Positions 42,553-51,824 are shown, numbered from the stretch's first letter. The stretch is DNA of 64,000 nt from Pseudoxanthomonas sacheonensis (GCF_010093305.1 NZ_PDWS01000005.1:1-64000), one strand, 5' to 3'. Made by a program: numbers and translations. Notes: generated by a model from the sequence alone, not told the origin.

Positions 42553-42930
42553 TCAGGCGCCCACGCGCCTGCGTACCGCGTCGATGTCGCGCACCGGCCG
42601 CACCTCGATGCAGCCGGTCGCGGCCCAGGGGAATTCGGCGGCGATGCGTACCGCTTCGTCGATGTCCGCGGCTTCGACCAGATTGAAGCCGCCCAGGATT
42701 TCCTTGGTTTCCGCGAACGGACCGTCGACGACGCTGGTGCGGCCGTTGCGGATGCGCACGGTCTTGCCGGTGGAGGCGGCTTCGAGCTGCATGGATTGCT
42801 TCAGCTTGCCTTGGGCGCGCAGCTCGTCGGCGTGGACGAAACAGCCGTGCATGGTGCGGTCGAACTCTTCGGCGGGCATCGCGCCGACCAGCGATTCGTC
42901 GTTGTAGATCAGGACCAGGAACTGCTGCAT
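42553..42930 (-). CDS. YCII-related (DGPF-domain) protein
   Basis: This 125-residue protein has the DGPF motif (VVDGPFAETKEILGGF at about 68-83) and the ferredoxin-like fold of the YCII/DGPF group, starting MQQFLVLIYNDESLVG. In other genomes such genes often sit beside ECF sigma factors; none is adjacent here. The function is unknown. ATG 42930 is the family start; the frame opens earlier. Confidence 0.85.
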   Translation of the reverse strand: MQQFLVLIYNDESLVGAMPAEEFDRTMHGCFVHADELRAQGKLKQSMQLEAASTGKTVRIRNGRTSVVDGPFAETKEILGGFNLVEAADIDEAVRIAAEFPWAATGCIEVRPVRDIDAVRRRVGA

Positions 42931-43085
42931 GGCGGCCTCCGCGTAAGGGCTGCCACAAGTACCGGTTGCCCGGCGCCAGGTCAAGCTGCGCCTGCGCAGG
43001 GATTCATATTCCCGTATCCGGGACAGCCATGGTGGCCCGGCTCCGGTAGGATTCACGCACTTCATCGCACCGATGCGGGAGCGCC

Positions 43086-44023
<938 letters not shown>

Positions 44024-44027
<4 letters not shown>

Positions 44028-44797
44028 GCACGCTGCTCAATTGGCACGCCATCCGCGCCATCTACCGCTTCGAAATGGCGCGAACCTTCCGCACGATCAC
44101 TCAGTCCATCGCTTCGCCGGTGCTGTCCACCTCGCTGTATTTCGTGGTGTTCGGCGCGGCCATCGGTTCGCGCATGGGCGATATCGACGGCATCAGCTAC
44201 GGGGCCTTCATCATTCCCGGCCTGATCATGCTGTCGCTGCTGAACGAAAGCATTTCCAACGCTTCGTTCGGCATCTACATGCCCAAGTGGGCGGGCACCA
44301 TCTACGAGCTGCTGTCGGCGCCGGTGTCCTACATCGAAGTGGTGATCGGCTATGTGGGGGCGGCGGCCAGCAAGTCGCTGATTCTTGGCATCCTGATTCT
44401 GGTCACCGCGCGCATCTTCGTGCCTTACGAGATCGCGCACCCGTTCTGGATGCTGTGCTTCCTGCTGCTGACCGCGGTGACCTTCAGCCTGTTCGGTTTC
44501 ATCATCGGGCTGTGGGCCGACGACTTCCAGAAACTGCAGGTGATCCCGCTGATGGTGGTGACGCCGCTGACCTTCCTGGGCGGCGCGTTCTATTCCATCA
44601 GCATGCTGCCGCCGGTGTGGCAGAAGATCACGCTGTTCAATCCCGTGGTCTATCTGATCAGCGGATTCCGCTGGAGCTTCTACGGCGTGGCCGATGTGAA
44701 TGTGGGCATCAGTCTGGCCGCCATCCTCGGCTTCCTGGCGCTGTGCCTGGCTGTGGTGTGGTGGATCTTCAAGACCGGATGGAAGCTGAAATCCTGA
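44024..44797 (+). CDS. ABC-2 type exporter, permease subunit
   Basis: This 257-residue permease has six membrane helices and the ABC-2 signature region ([20 protein letters not shown], then [14 protein letters not shown]), like YadH/DrrB. The ATG overlaps the stop of the ATPase gene (ATGA), showing translational coupling. An Nod J-like export of a lipid, sugar or drug is possible, but nothing nearby tells which. Confidence 0.9.
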
Positions 44798-44814
44798 GCT
44801 GCTGCTGGAGCTTC

Positions 44815-44886
44815 GTAGGTCGGGGCTACGCCCCCGACACATGGAAATCCGAAACCACCCGTGCGTTGGGGGCGTAGCCCCGACCT
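44815..44886. repeat. REP pair of the GTAGGTCGGGGC family
   Basis: GTAGGTCGGGGCTACGCCCC (from 44815) is mirrored by GGGGCGTAGCCCCGACCTAC, ending at 44886. The pair lies between the convergent permease and MFS genes and probably works as a shared terminator. It differs from the RAYT-flanking family but also has GTAG feet. Confidence 0.85.
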
Positions 44887-44888
44887 AC

Positions 44889-46517
44889 TCATGGCTCTTG
44901 GCGCTGTTCGCGTGACAGCGCCCGCTGGATATCCTCCAGCCCATGCCCGCGCGTCTCGATGCCGCTGCGCAGCAGCATCACGCCCGAAACCGCCATCGGC
45001 AACGCGATCAGCAGCGCCGACAGCAGGAAGTTCTCGAAAAAGCCGACCACGCCCAGGCCCGCGCCCAGAATGCCGCCGAACTTGGAGCTGGCCGCGACCA
45101 CGCCCGAGCCGGTCGCGCGCAGATGCACCGGATAGATTTCCGCCGCATAGGGGATCAGCATCGCGATCACGCCGCTGACGCTGATCAGCAACGCGGCGGT
45201 GGCCACGACGGTAGCGGTCGCCGACTGCAGCTGCATCCAGCTCATCGCGCAGAACGCCAGCAGCGACAGCGTGGTCAAGGCGATGAACAGCACCAGTGCG
45301 CGGATGCTGCTCCAGTGGTGGTAAAGCCACACCACCACGGCGATGCCGGGCAGCGCCAGGATCGCCGAACGCGCCAGCAACGCGCTTGCGCCCTTGGCGT
45401 CAACGCCCAGTTCCACCAGATTGGTGGGCAGCCACAGCAAGAAGCCGAAGTTCGCCAATCCCCACGCCACGCCGCAGACCAGCAACCCCCAGGTGATGCT
45501 GGCATGGCGGCCGCGCAGCAGCTGGCGCATGCCCACCACCGGATGCTGTTCGTCGATCACGCTGCCGGCCGCATCGGGAGAGTCGTCCGCCTCGATCGCG
45601 GCAGGAGACGCGCCGGAGAATTTCTTCAACACCGCGCGCGCTTCGTTCTCCAGCCCCGCGTTGGAAAGGAAGCGCGGCGATTCGGGGATCCAGCGGTTTA
45701 GGAACACGATCAGCGCGCCGGTCGGCAGGCCCAGCAGCCACAGCACGCGCCAGCTGAACATCGGTTCCAGGATGGCCGCCGCGCCCGAGGCGAGCAGGTA
45801 GCCGGCGGAAGTGCCGATGCCGCCCAGAGCCACCAGCAGCCAGCCGCGGTGCGCGGCGGGAATAGTCTCGGCCATCAGGGTGAAGGCGATGGGCAGCAGG
45901 CCGCCCGCCGAAGCGCCCATCAGGAAGCACATGGCCAGGTTCCAGTTGAAACTGGGCATGGCCCCGCAGATCGCCGTGCCCATGAACATCAGCGCCGACA
46001 GCAGGATCGCCGCGCGGCGTCCGAACAGATCGCCCATCCGCCCCCATAGCACCGAACCCACGGTAGTGCCGGTCAGCGCGAACAACGCCAGCAGGCTGGC
46101 CTTGGCCTTGGTGATCTCGTACTCGGCGCTCATGCCGGGCATGACGAAGCCGAGCGTGGCCGGCTTCATCACATCCACCGCCAGCGCCACGATCAGCACG
46201 ATCACCAGCGTCCAATGCTCGCGATTGAGCGGAACGCCGTCGGCGATATGGAAATAGCGGTGGTCGCGCGCGCCCTGCGCGGTGTTGCGCATCTGCTCCA
46301 TGCGCGGCATCAGCCCGTACATGGACAGCGCCAGGCCGACCGGGATCAGCGCCATGCCGATCCACATCTCGGTGCTCATCGGCATGCCGACCATCTGCCA
46401 GTGCGTATGCTGGCCCATCATGAACATCGGCACGTGGGCCAGGACACCGGCCAGCACCAGCAGGCACCCGAACCAGAACGCGAACGGGTGGTGGAACGAG
46501 ATGCCGCTGGTTTTCAT
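44889..46517 (-). CDS. MFS transporter (sugar-porter-like)
   Basis: This 542-residue protein has two N-terminal helices (about 12-30, 50-70), then a twelve-helix MFS core. The loop motif WGRMGDLFGRRAAI is near 160, and RWIPESPRFL resembles the PESPR motif of sugar porters. The extra N-terminal pair is unusual. It should work as an inner-membrane secondary transporter; the substrate is unknown. Confidence 0.88.
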   Translation of the reverse strand: MKTSGISFHHPFAFWFGCLLVLAGVLAHVPMFMMGQHTHWQMVGMPMSTEMWIGMALIPVGLALSMYGLMPRMEQMRNTAQGARDHRYFHIADGVPLNREHWTLVIVLIVALAVDVMKPATLGFVMPGMSAEYEITKAKASLLALFALTGTTVGSVLWGRMGDLFGRRAAILLSALMFMGTAICGAMPSFNWNLAMCFLMGASAGGLLPIAFTLMAETIPAAHRGWLLVALGGIGTSAGYLLASGAAAILEPMFSWRVLWLLGLPTGALIVFLNRWIPESPRFLSNAGLENEARAVLKKFSGASPAAIEADDSPDAAGSVIDEQHPVVGMRQLLRGRHASITWGLLVCGVAWGLANFGFLLWLPTNLVELGVDAKGASALLARSAILALPGIAVVVWLYHHWSSIRALVLFIALTTLSLLAFCAMSWMQLQSATATVVATAALLISVSGVIAMLIPYAAEIYPVHLRATGSGVVAASSKFGGILGAGLGVVGFFENFLLSALLIALPMAVSGVMLLRSGIETRGHGLEDIQRALSREQRQEP

Positions 46518-46588
46518 GGGATTAGCTGCGCCCGAGGTGCGCGCAGCCTAGCAAATGGCGAGGCCCGCACCGGCGGAGAACGGCGCTT

Positions 46589-46831
46589 TCAGGCGATATC
46601 GCGGTAATACGCGACCACTTCGCCCTTGACCTTGATGGTCATCGGGTTGCCGCGGCGGTCCTTCGACTTGCCGACCTGCACGCGTATCCAGCCCTCGCTG
46701 ACGCTGTATTCCTCCACGTTGTCGCGCTCGATGCCGTTGAAACGGATGCCCACGCCACGGTCGATGGCGGTCGCGTCGTGGAAGGGGCTGGCGGGATTGA
46801 TGGCCAGATGGTCGGGAGGCGTGTCGGACAT
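46589..46831 (-). CDS. DUF3297 protein
   Basis: This 80-residue protein matches DUF3297, a short family common in Xanthomonadales and related groups: HLAINPASPFHDATAIDRGV, GIRFNGIERDNVEEY and GNPMTIKVKGEVV. Function is unknown; it is likely cytoplasmic. It lies downstream of the DUF4031 gene on the same strand but a REP hairpin separates them. Confidence 0.88.
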   Translation of the reverse strand: MSDTPPDHLAINPASPFHDATAIDRGVGIRFNGIERDNVEEYSVSEGWIRVQVGKSKDRRGNPMTIKVKGEVVAYYRDIA

Positions 46832-46895
46832 GGTGGCGGGTCAACGAAGTCAAAATGAGGAACGACAGGATAAACGAAGCAAAGAGGAACGACGT

Positions 46896-46919
46896 GGGGT
46901 GGGCCAGGGCCCACCCTAC
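46896..46919. repeat. GTAG-type REP hairpin overlapping the DUF4031 stop
   Basis: On the - strand GTAGGGTGGGCCCTGGCCCA continues into CCC, a hairpin of GGGTGGGC / GCCCACCC. The TAG in the GTAG foot is the stop codon of the DUF4031 gene (46916-46918). Confidence 0.75.
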
Positions 46920-47194
46920 GGTTGCGTGGCTTGCGTCTTGGCGTTGCGGATCACCGCGCGCACCAGTTCGCGGTCGGTGTGGCGGGAAATCGCTACCGCC
47001 CCCAGCCGCAGCGCCTGTTCGCGCAGTTCAACAGTCACGTCGTAGTGCGCGCCGCTGGTCTTGTCCTGGAAAGCGCGCCGCGGCATGCCCAGTTGCGCGG
47101 CCATGGCGTGCAGTTCGTCCAGCGTGTCGGCCATCAGATGCGCCCAACGCTGGCCGCGCCACCAGGTCACCGCATCGTCTACGTAAACGGTCAT
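46916..47194 (-). CDS. DUF4031 protein
   Basis: This 92-residue protein matches DUF4031, starting MTVYVDDAVTWWRGQRWAHL, with DTLDELHAMAAQLGMPRRAF and a conserved HYDVT. The family is small, cytoplasmic and of unknown function. Its stop codon lies in the foot of a REP hairpin. Confidence 0.88.
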   Translation of the reverse strand: MTVYVDDAVTWWRGQRWAHLMADTLDELHAMAAQLGMPRRAFQDKTSGAHYDVTVELREQALRLGAVAISRHTDRELVRAVIRNAKTQATQP

Positions 47195-47334
47195 GCGGCC
47201 AGTTTTCCATAATTGCCGGGCATCCGCGAACGATAGCTTTCCGGGGCCGATTGGAGTCGGATGGGGAAACGCTTTCCAAGTCGCCCGCCAAGCGCCACTA
47301 TCGATGCCCGAATCCGTTTTCCCCAGCTGCCGCC

Positions 47335-47883
47335 ATGGCCATGCCCGACAACGAAGCCGACTACGGCGACAACGAAGCCGATCCCCAGGACCTCGAGGAA
47401 GCCGACGAACTGACCACCGAGGCGCTGGTCTGGCAGTTGCTGCTGCTGGTCAATCCCGGCGACGAGGAAACCGCCCTGCGCCAGTTTTCGCATTACCGCG
47501 AGGCGCTGCAGGAAGCCGGTGAAGAAGCCGAGCCGGTGTGGGTGCTGAAGGATGCGATCGATTGGACCTCCGGCTTCTTCGTCGACTGGAAGGACAAGGA
47601 GTCCTTCATCGACAGCGTCACCGAGCTGGTGCGGCGCTGGAACCTGGAGATCGACTGGGGCGGCGATCCTTCGGACGAGGATTTCCTGGACGGCACCGAT
47701 GTGCCGGCGCTGATGTCCACCGCCTACGACCGCCTGCGCGAACACGGCTACACCCTGTGGACCTGGGATACGGGCAGCGACAGCTATGGCGGCTGGATCA
47801 CCTCGAGCCGCGACGAAGAAGCCATGCGGCTGGTGGCGGTGGCGCTGAACATCGAGCTGCGTCCGGGCAGCGATTCGTTCTAG
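47335..47883 (+). CDS. acidic DUF6630-like protein
   Basis: This 182-residue, strongly acidic protein begins with an Asp/Glu/Asn-rich segment (1-30). A block VWQLLLLVNPGDEETALRQF follows at about 32-51, then WTWDTGSDSYGGWI near 142. I place it near DUF6630 with modest confidence. No signal peptide or helix is seen. Either ATG 47335 or 47341 could start it. Confidence 0.7.
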   Translation: MAMPDNEADYGDNEADPQDLEEADELTTEALVWQLLLLVNPGDEETALRQFSHYREALQEAGEEAEPVWVLKDAIDWTSGFFVDWKDKESFIDSVTELVRRWNLEIDWGGDPSDEDFLDGTDVPALMSTAYDRLREHGYTLWTWDTGSDSYGGWITSSRDEEAMRLVAVALNIELRPGSDSF

Positions 47884-47899
47884 CTGCCCGGCGAGCGTG

Positions 47900-47953
47900 C
47901 TGCCTGCGATGCGTTGGCCGCCCGATCGGCGGGCTTACAAGCATCGCAGGCAG
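47900..47953. terminator. large cruciform/terminator with 13-base arms
   Basis: CTGCCTGCGATGC (47900-47912) is matched by GCATCGCAGGCAG (47941-47953), with a smaller inner hairpin (CCGCC / GGCGG). It stands between the convergent DUF6630-like gene and the 17-codon ORF and may terminate both. Confidence 0.75.
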
Positions 47954-47987
47954 GACTCCGCCGCAGGCGTGCGGATTGCTCTTCTTG

Positions 47988-48041
47988 CTACTCTTCCTCG
48001 TCGCCGCCGATATGCAGGTCGTGGTTGGCGCATGTGTTCAT
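47988..48041 (-). CDS. 17-residue ORF with strong RBS
   Basis: The frame encodes a 17-residue peptide, MNTCANHDLHIGGDEEE. CAGGAG lies seven bases before the ATG, as good as any RBS in the window. It sits alone between a cruciform terminator (47900-47953) and a palindrome (48106-48124) that could be its operator. The peptide has one Cys, two His and an acidic tail, so metal binding or a leader role is possible. It may instead be the leader of nothing; there is no gene downstream on this strand. Confidence 0.45.
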   Translation of the reverse strand: MNTCANHDLHIGGDEEE

Positions 48042-48105
48042 GGACAAACTCCTGGTGAGAGGTCGCCGGCGAGCGGAATTGCCGCCGGTCCCGCTTTGTA
48101 GGCGC

Positions 48106-48124
48106 GCAACCGTTAATCGGTTGC
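48106..48124. promoter_or_regulatory. palindrome upstream of the 17-codon ORF
   Basis: GCAACCGTTAATCGGTTGC has seven-base arms around TTAAT. It lies about 65 bases before the small ORF and 55 bases after the 48179-48649 gene on the same strand. It could be an operator or an attenuator stem. Confidence 0.45.
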
Positions 48125-48178
48125 GACGGACGCGCTATGTTTTCTTTACACCTCGCTGTCGATCCGGCCGCGGCCGGC

Positions 48179-48649
48179 TCAACTCTTGCGCAGGCGCGGT
48201 TTGAACGGGCCAGCGCAACGGATGTGGGATTCGATGTGCATCCGCGCCAGTTCCAGATAGTTGGTCTTGGGGCCGCTGCCGCTGCCGTGCACTTCGCCCA
48301 GATACTCGCCATCGGCCCATACCCTGCCGACCCATTCGGCTTCCGCCTCGCCGATGGTCAGGGAGACCGTGTAGCGCATGTCCTTGTCGTCCAGGTTCTT
48401 GCAGCCGTAGACCATGGGGAACTGGGCGATGAACACGGTGTCTTCCGCCAGCCGTGTCAGGTGCTGGCGGGTGCCCTCGACGATCTTCTTGCGCGCATGT
48501 TCGACCACCGTATCGACCGCATTGCGGACGTATTCGGACCGTTCCATGAAAGGGTCTATCGCTTCGGCCGGGTGGTAGGCGTTCTTCTTGATCCAGTCGA
48601 TGAACGCCATTTCCAGCTCAACGGAGCCGGCTTTGAGCTTCTGGTTCAT
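48179..48649 (-). CDS. hypothetical cytoplasmic protein
   Basis: This 156-residue protein has a helical N-terminal half (IDWIKKNAYHPAEAIDPFME, RKKIVEGTRQHLTRLAED) and a beta-rich second half (YTVSLTIGEAEAEWVGRVWA). It ends in a basic tail. No family is recognised. ATG 48649 is followed by codon use typical of the genome. Confidence 0.65.
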   Translation of the reverse strand: MNQKLKAGSVELEMAFIDWIKKNAYHPAEAIDPFMERSEYVRNAVDTVVEHARKKIVEGTRQHLTRLAEDTVFIAQFPMVYGCKNLDDKDMRYTVSLTIGEAEAEWVGRVWADGEYLGEVHGSGSGPKTNYLELARMHIESHIRCAGPFKPRLRKS

Positions 48650-48794
48650 GCAGTGCTACTCCAGGATGCCGCGCGCCGCTCCCAGAAGCGCGATGGCGGC
48701 AACGCGAGGAGCCCGATTGTGTGGAACAAAATGTTAAGGACATGCGAGCGCAGCCAGGGAGTATTGCGATCCGGCGGAATTCCCGCCGTCGCGT

Positions 48795-49199
48795 TCAGCG
48801 CTTGAGCCGCACCATGCTCTGCAGCAGATGCTCCATGATCGTCGGCATGTCGCCGCATTTTCCCATGTGAACGGGCGAGGTCTGGATGATTGAACTGCGT
48901 TTGGCGGTGAGCCAGTGGAAGCGCGCGCGCTGCGGCAGTAGGCCGATGGGCCCGGCGCCCGGTCCGCCGCGGCAGATCGCGGGAATGGTATCCAGATGCC
49001 GGCGCAGCGATTCCATGTCCAGGTCGGGCGCAAGCGCCAGCACGCGGGCTTCGTCCAGTTCGATGCGCGCTTCCAGGTAACGCGAAGCTTCGCAGGAAAG
49101 GATCACGCCGACATTGACGAATTCCTCGCGCTCCACCCGCGGCACCACCCGGACCACCGCATAGTCGTAATGGTTGTTGCCGGGATTATCGGCGCGCAT
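48795..49199 (-). CDS. DUF3037 protein
   Basis: This 134-residue protein matches DUF3037: YDYAVVRVVPRVEREEFVNV, GVILSCEASRYLEARIELDE and a later FHWLTAKRSSIIQTSPVH. The family occurs, as far as I know, nearly always beside a HipA-like kinase gene. The ATG lies inside the end of the HipA-like gene (14-base overlap), so the two are translationally coupled. Confidence 0.88.
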   Translation of the reverse strand: MRADNPGNNHYDYAVVRVVPRVEREEFVNVGVILSCEASRYLEARIELDEARVLALAPDLDMESLRRHLDTIPAICRGGPGAGPIGLLPQRARFHWLTAKRSSIIQTSPVHMGKCGDMPTIMEHLLQSMVRLKR

Positions 49200-49959
49200 G
49201 GATCGCCTCCTGCACGAAAGACTGGCGCTCGTCCAGGCGCCGCAACAGATACTCCACATAGGCGGCGCGTTGCGTGGCCGGGTCGGCGAAGGCGTCGGCA
49301 TTGAGCAGCCAGCCGTCCGGCACCTGCGCCACGATGCCCTGCAGGACGTTGCGGTCGAGCTTCGCCGCAAGCGCCGCGTCCGCTTCGGGCAACGCCGCCG
49401 CCCACGGCAGCAGCACGTGGTCCTTGATCAACTTGAACGGATTGCCGGCATTGGCGCTGCCGCCGTCCCAGCCATGATGGAAATACAGCGCCGCGCCGTG
49501 ATCGATCAGGTGCAGCCGCCGGTGCCACATCAGCAGGTTGGTGTTGCGCGGCGTGCGGTCGACGTTGCTGACATAGGCGTCGAACCAGACGATCCGCGAG
49601 GCGAGTTCCTCCGAAGGTTGCTCGGCCAGCGGATCGAAGTTCACCGCGCCCGGCAGGTAGTCCAGGGCCAGGTTCAAGCCTGCGCTTTCCCGGATCAGGT
49701 GCTGGATTTCCGGGTCCGGTTCGGTGCGCGCCAGCTCGGGATCCAGTTCCAGCAGCACGATCTCGGGGATGGGCAGATCCAGCGCGCGGGCGATTTCCCC
49801 CGCGATCAGCTCGGCCACCAGCGCCTTCGCGCCCTGGCCGGCGCCGCGGAACTTGAGCACGTACATGCCTTCGTCGTCGGCCTCGACCACGGCGGGCATC
49901 GATCCGCCTTCGCGCAGCGGGGTGACGTAGCGGGTGGCGGAGACGGTGCGCAGCGGCAT
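49186..49959 (-). CDS. HipA-like kinase-fold protein
   Basis: This 257-residue protein is of the stand-alone HipA-like kinase family found with DUF3037. The nucleotide region is DEGMYVLKFRGAGQGAKALV (Lys in VLKF, about 36-39), the acidic pair is WFDAYVSNVDRTPRNTNLLM (Asp-Asn catalytic loop), and LHLIDHGAALYF holds the metal Asp. It could phosphorylate a protein; no HipB-like antitoxin is near. The frame runs in from 50265, but ATG 49959 starts the fold. Confidence 0.85.
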   Translation of the reverse strand: MPLRTVSATRYVTPLREGGSMPAVVEADDEGMYVLKFRGAGQGAKALVAELIAGEIARALDLPIPEIVLLELDPELARTEPDPEIQHLIRESAGLNLALDYLPGAVNFDPLAEQPSEELASRIVWFDAYVSNVDRTPRNTNLLMWHRRLHLIDHGAALYFHHGWDGGSANAGNPFKLIKDHVLLPWAAALPEADAALAAKLDRNVLQGIVAQVPDGWLLNADAFADPATQRAAYVEYLLRRLDERQSFVQEAIHARR

Positions 49960-50095
49960 GCGGCTAGGATACCGGCTCTGGCCAGCGGGATGTCGGGAAA
50001 AGAACAGCATTGCCGCCGTGCAGGCGCATCGTGCAGGCCGCATCCCTGTGAAGAAAGCGGCGGTACCGGCAAGCCCGTAAGCATCATCGTTCTTC

Positions 50096-50219
50096 GTCAT
50101 CCCAGCGAAAGCTGGAATCCATCTTGATTTTGCTTTTTTTGCTTCCGCAAAGAAAATACGAACGGAAAAGGTATGGAAAAGGTATGGCCGAAATAGGTCC
50201 CAACTTTCGCTGGGATGAC
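50096..50219. repeat. hairpin element with GTCATCCCAGCGAAAGCTGG ends
   Basis: The left end GTCATCCCAGCGAAAGCTGG is mirrored by CCAACTTTCGCTGGGATGAC at the right with two mismatches. The interior is AT-rich with a duplicated GGTATGGAAAA. Such CGTCATCCCAGCGAA repeats are dispersed in many proteobacteria. The paired ends make it MITE-like. Confidence 0.75.
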
Positions 50220-50235
50220 GGATGAGGTGATGCTT

Positions 50236-50270
50236 AGGCCAAGAGCAGCCGAGCAAGCTCGGCACTACAA
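50236..50270 (-). repeat. GTAG-type REP (GTAGTGCCGAGCTTGCTCGGC family)
   Basis: On the - strand GTAGTGCCGAGCTTGCTCGG then CTGCTCTTGG; hairpin GCCGAGC / GCTCGGC. A third REP family with a GTAG foot in this window. Confidence 0.75.
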
Positions 50271-50325
50271 GGCCAACGACGCTCCACTGCGGCGGGCACT
50301 CGCCTGCGCCGCGGCTATCGTTGCA

Positions 50326-50895
50326 TCAGCGCGCGCTGAGCTCTGCTTCCGGTTTGAATTCTCGGCGCAGCCAATCGTCCAGCAGGCCTTTTTCGTAACG
50401 CAGCGGATCGCTGTTGCTCAGCATGCTGTTGCCCATGAGGAACGCGGTGTCGACCAGCTTGCGTTCGCCCTGGTCGATGACATTGCCTTGTGCGTCCGTG
50501 CGCTTGAAGGTCAGCGAGATACGCGGCGGGTAGATGTCGCGCACGAAGCGCGTGTCCTGCAGGTTGGGTCCGCGCCAGGGCTCGTACTGGCCGGCGCGCT
50601 TGATGTCGGTAATGGTGACCTGCAGTCGCTCGCCGGGCGGCAGCTTCTTGGCGGCGCTATTCTGCAGATACTGGGCCAGTTGTTCGACCCAGTTGCCGCG
50701 CTTGGCTTCCCAGCGGTTGCCGCTGTAGCGGATATCGGAGAACTGCGCGGGATCGGTCCAGTCCACGCTGACCGGGCCTTCGGCGGGCAGACTGCGCGGG
50801 GCGTCAGGATCGGTCACGTTGCGCGACTTGGCGGCCACCGGACCGGCGAGGAACAGCGCCAGCAGGATGCCTGCGAACAGGGAAGATGTTTTCAT
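50326..50895 (-). CDS. DUF3016 secreted protein
   Basis: This 189-residue protein has a signal peptide (MKTSSLFAGILLALFLAGPV, cleavage near 22). A DUF3016-type core follows: VSVDWTDPAQFSDIRYSGNR, YLQNSAAKKLPPGERLQVTI and TFKRTDAQGNVIDQGERKL. It should be periplasmic; the function is unknown. ATG 50895 follows a weak RBS but begins the signal peptide. Confidence 0.85.
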   Translation of the reverse strand: MKTSSLFAGILLALFLAGPVAAKSRNVTDPDAPRSLPAEGPVSVDWTDPAQFSDIRYSGNRWEAKRGNWVEQLAQYLQNSAAKKLPPGERLQVTITDIKRAGQYEPWRGPNLQDTRFVRDIYPPRISLTFKRTDAQGNVIDQGERKLVDTAFLMGNSMLSNSDPLRYEKGLLDDWLRREFKPEAELSAR

Positions 50896-51032
50896 GGGGA
50901 TGACTCCGTTGACGGGAACATTGCGGGAGCGCACGGCGGCAACGCGATTCTGCTCTCCTCGGCTTCCCATACGCGGCAAACCCCGGATTCGTTGCGCCGC
51001 CGTTGCGCCGCGTTCAGCGGAGCGGCGCGCCG

Positions 51033-51500
51033 TCAGCCCGCGGAGCCCGCCTCCGCACCGCCGCGATGCAGAGGATCGGGCAGCGCCGCCCCTTGTTCGG
51101 TGAAACCCAGCGATACCGAATTGAGGCAATGGCGCTCGCCGGTCGGCGGGGGGCCATCCGGGAAAACGTGGCCCAGGTGGCTGCCGCAGCGCGCGCAGAC
51201 GATTTCGGTGCGGATCATGCCGTAGCTGGTGTCGCGGAGGGTCTTCACATGCGCATCGTCGTAGGGCTTGAAGAAGCTGGGCCAGCCGGTGCCGGAGTCG
51301 AACTTGGCGCTGGACCGGAACAGCGGAAGCCCGCACAGCCGGCAGGTGTAGACGCCCTCCAGCTTGTTGTCCAGGAAGACGCCGCAGAAGGCCGCCTCGG
51401 TTCCGTGCTCCAGCAACACCCGGCGCTCTTCGCTGTTCAGGCCATCGATCAGCTGCTGGCGCTGGGCGGGGCTGGGCGGGGCGAGGTCGAATGCGCTCAT
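51033..51500 (-). CDS. msrB: peptide-methionine (R)-S-oxide reductase MsrB
   Basis: This 155-residue enzyme has all MsrB marks: two zinc CxxC pairs (CRLC and CARC), the substrate loop FDSGTGWPSFFKP, RCGSHLGHVFPDGPPPTG, and the catalytic Cys in RHCLNSVSL. It reduces methionine-R-sulfoxide in proteins in the cytoplasm, using thioredoxin. RBS AGGAG precedes ATG 51500. The C-terminus has a short Ala/Gly-rich extension. Confidence 0.95.
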   Translation of the reverse strand: MSAFDLAPPSPAQRQQLIDGLNSEERRVLLEHGTEAAFCGVFLDNKLEGVYTCRLCGLPLFRSSAKFDSGTGWPSFFKPYDDAHVKTLRDTSYGMIRTEIVCARCGSHLGHVFPDGPPPTGERHCLNSVSLGFTEQGAALPDPLHRGGAEAGSAG

Positions 51501-51824
51501 GCGGGACTCCTGGTCGAGGTTGAAGTTTGCAGGGTCGGATATTCGCTGCGCGCGAAGGCCCATGAAGCCTGCCTGGCTGCGATATGGGGATGCGCTGGCC
51601 CTATTTCCACAGAGATACCGCTTTGGAAATCAGGAGCGATCTTAATCCCGTTTGTGGTGAGCCTGTCGAACCATGCTTTTTGAAGGGAAAACGAGCTATC
51701 GCGAATTGACGCGGATCGCACAGAGCATGGTTCGACAGGCTCACCAAGAACGGGATCTTCGACAGGCTCGCCACGAACGGGATTTTGGGCAGGCTCAACG
51801 CCAACGGGTTGCTGACGCCGCTGC
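51501..51824. other. repeat-filled intergenic region
   Basis: This 324-base stretch has no gene. Its centre (51644-51810) is a cluster of TTCGACAGGCTCACC-type repeats; the flanks may hold the msrB promoter (left) and the corA 3' end (right). Confidence 0.6.
51644..51810. repeat. cluster of GGTTCGACAGGCTCACCA repeats
   Basis: An inverted copy (TGGTGAGCCTGTCGAACCAT near 51654-51673) faces ATGGTTCGACAGGCTCACCA near 51727-51746. Two further degenerate direct copies follow (TTCGACAGGCTCGCCACGAA and GGGCAGGCTCAACGCCAACG). This is a dispersed intergenic repeat. Confidence 0.75.

Larger units (their letters stand above)
49960..50325. other. repeat-rich intergenic region
   Basis: This 366-base stretch has no gene. 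It contains a 124-base hairpin element (50096-50219), a GTAG-type REP (50236-50270) and presumably the promoter of the HipA-like gene at its left edge. Confidence 0.6.
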
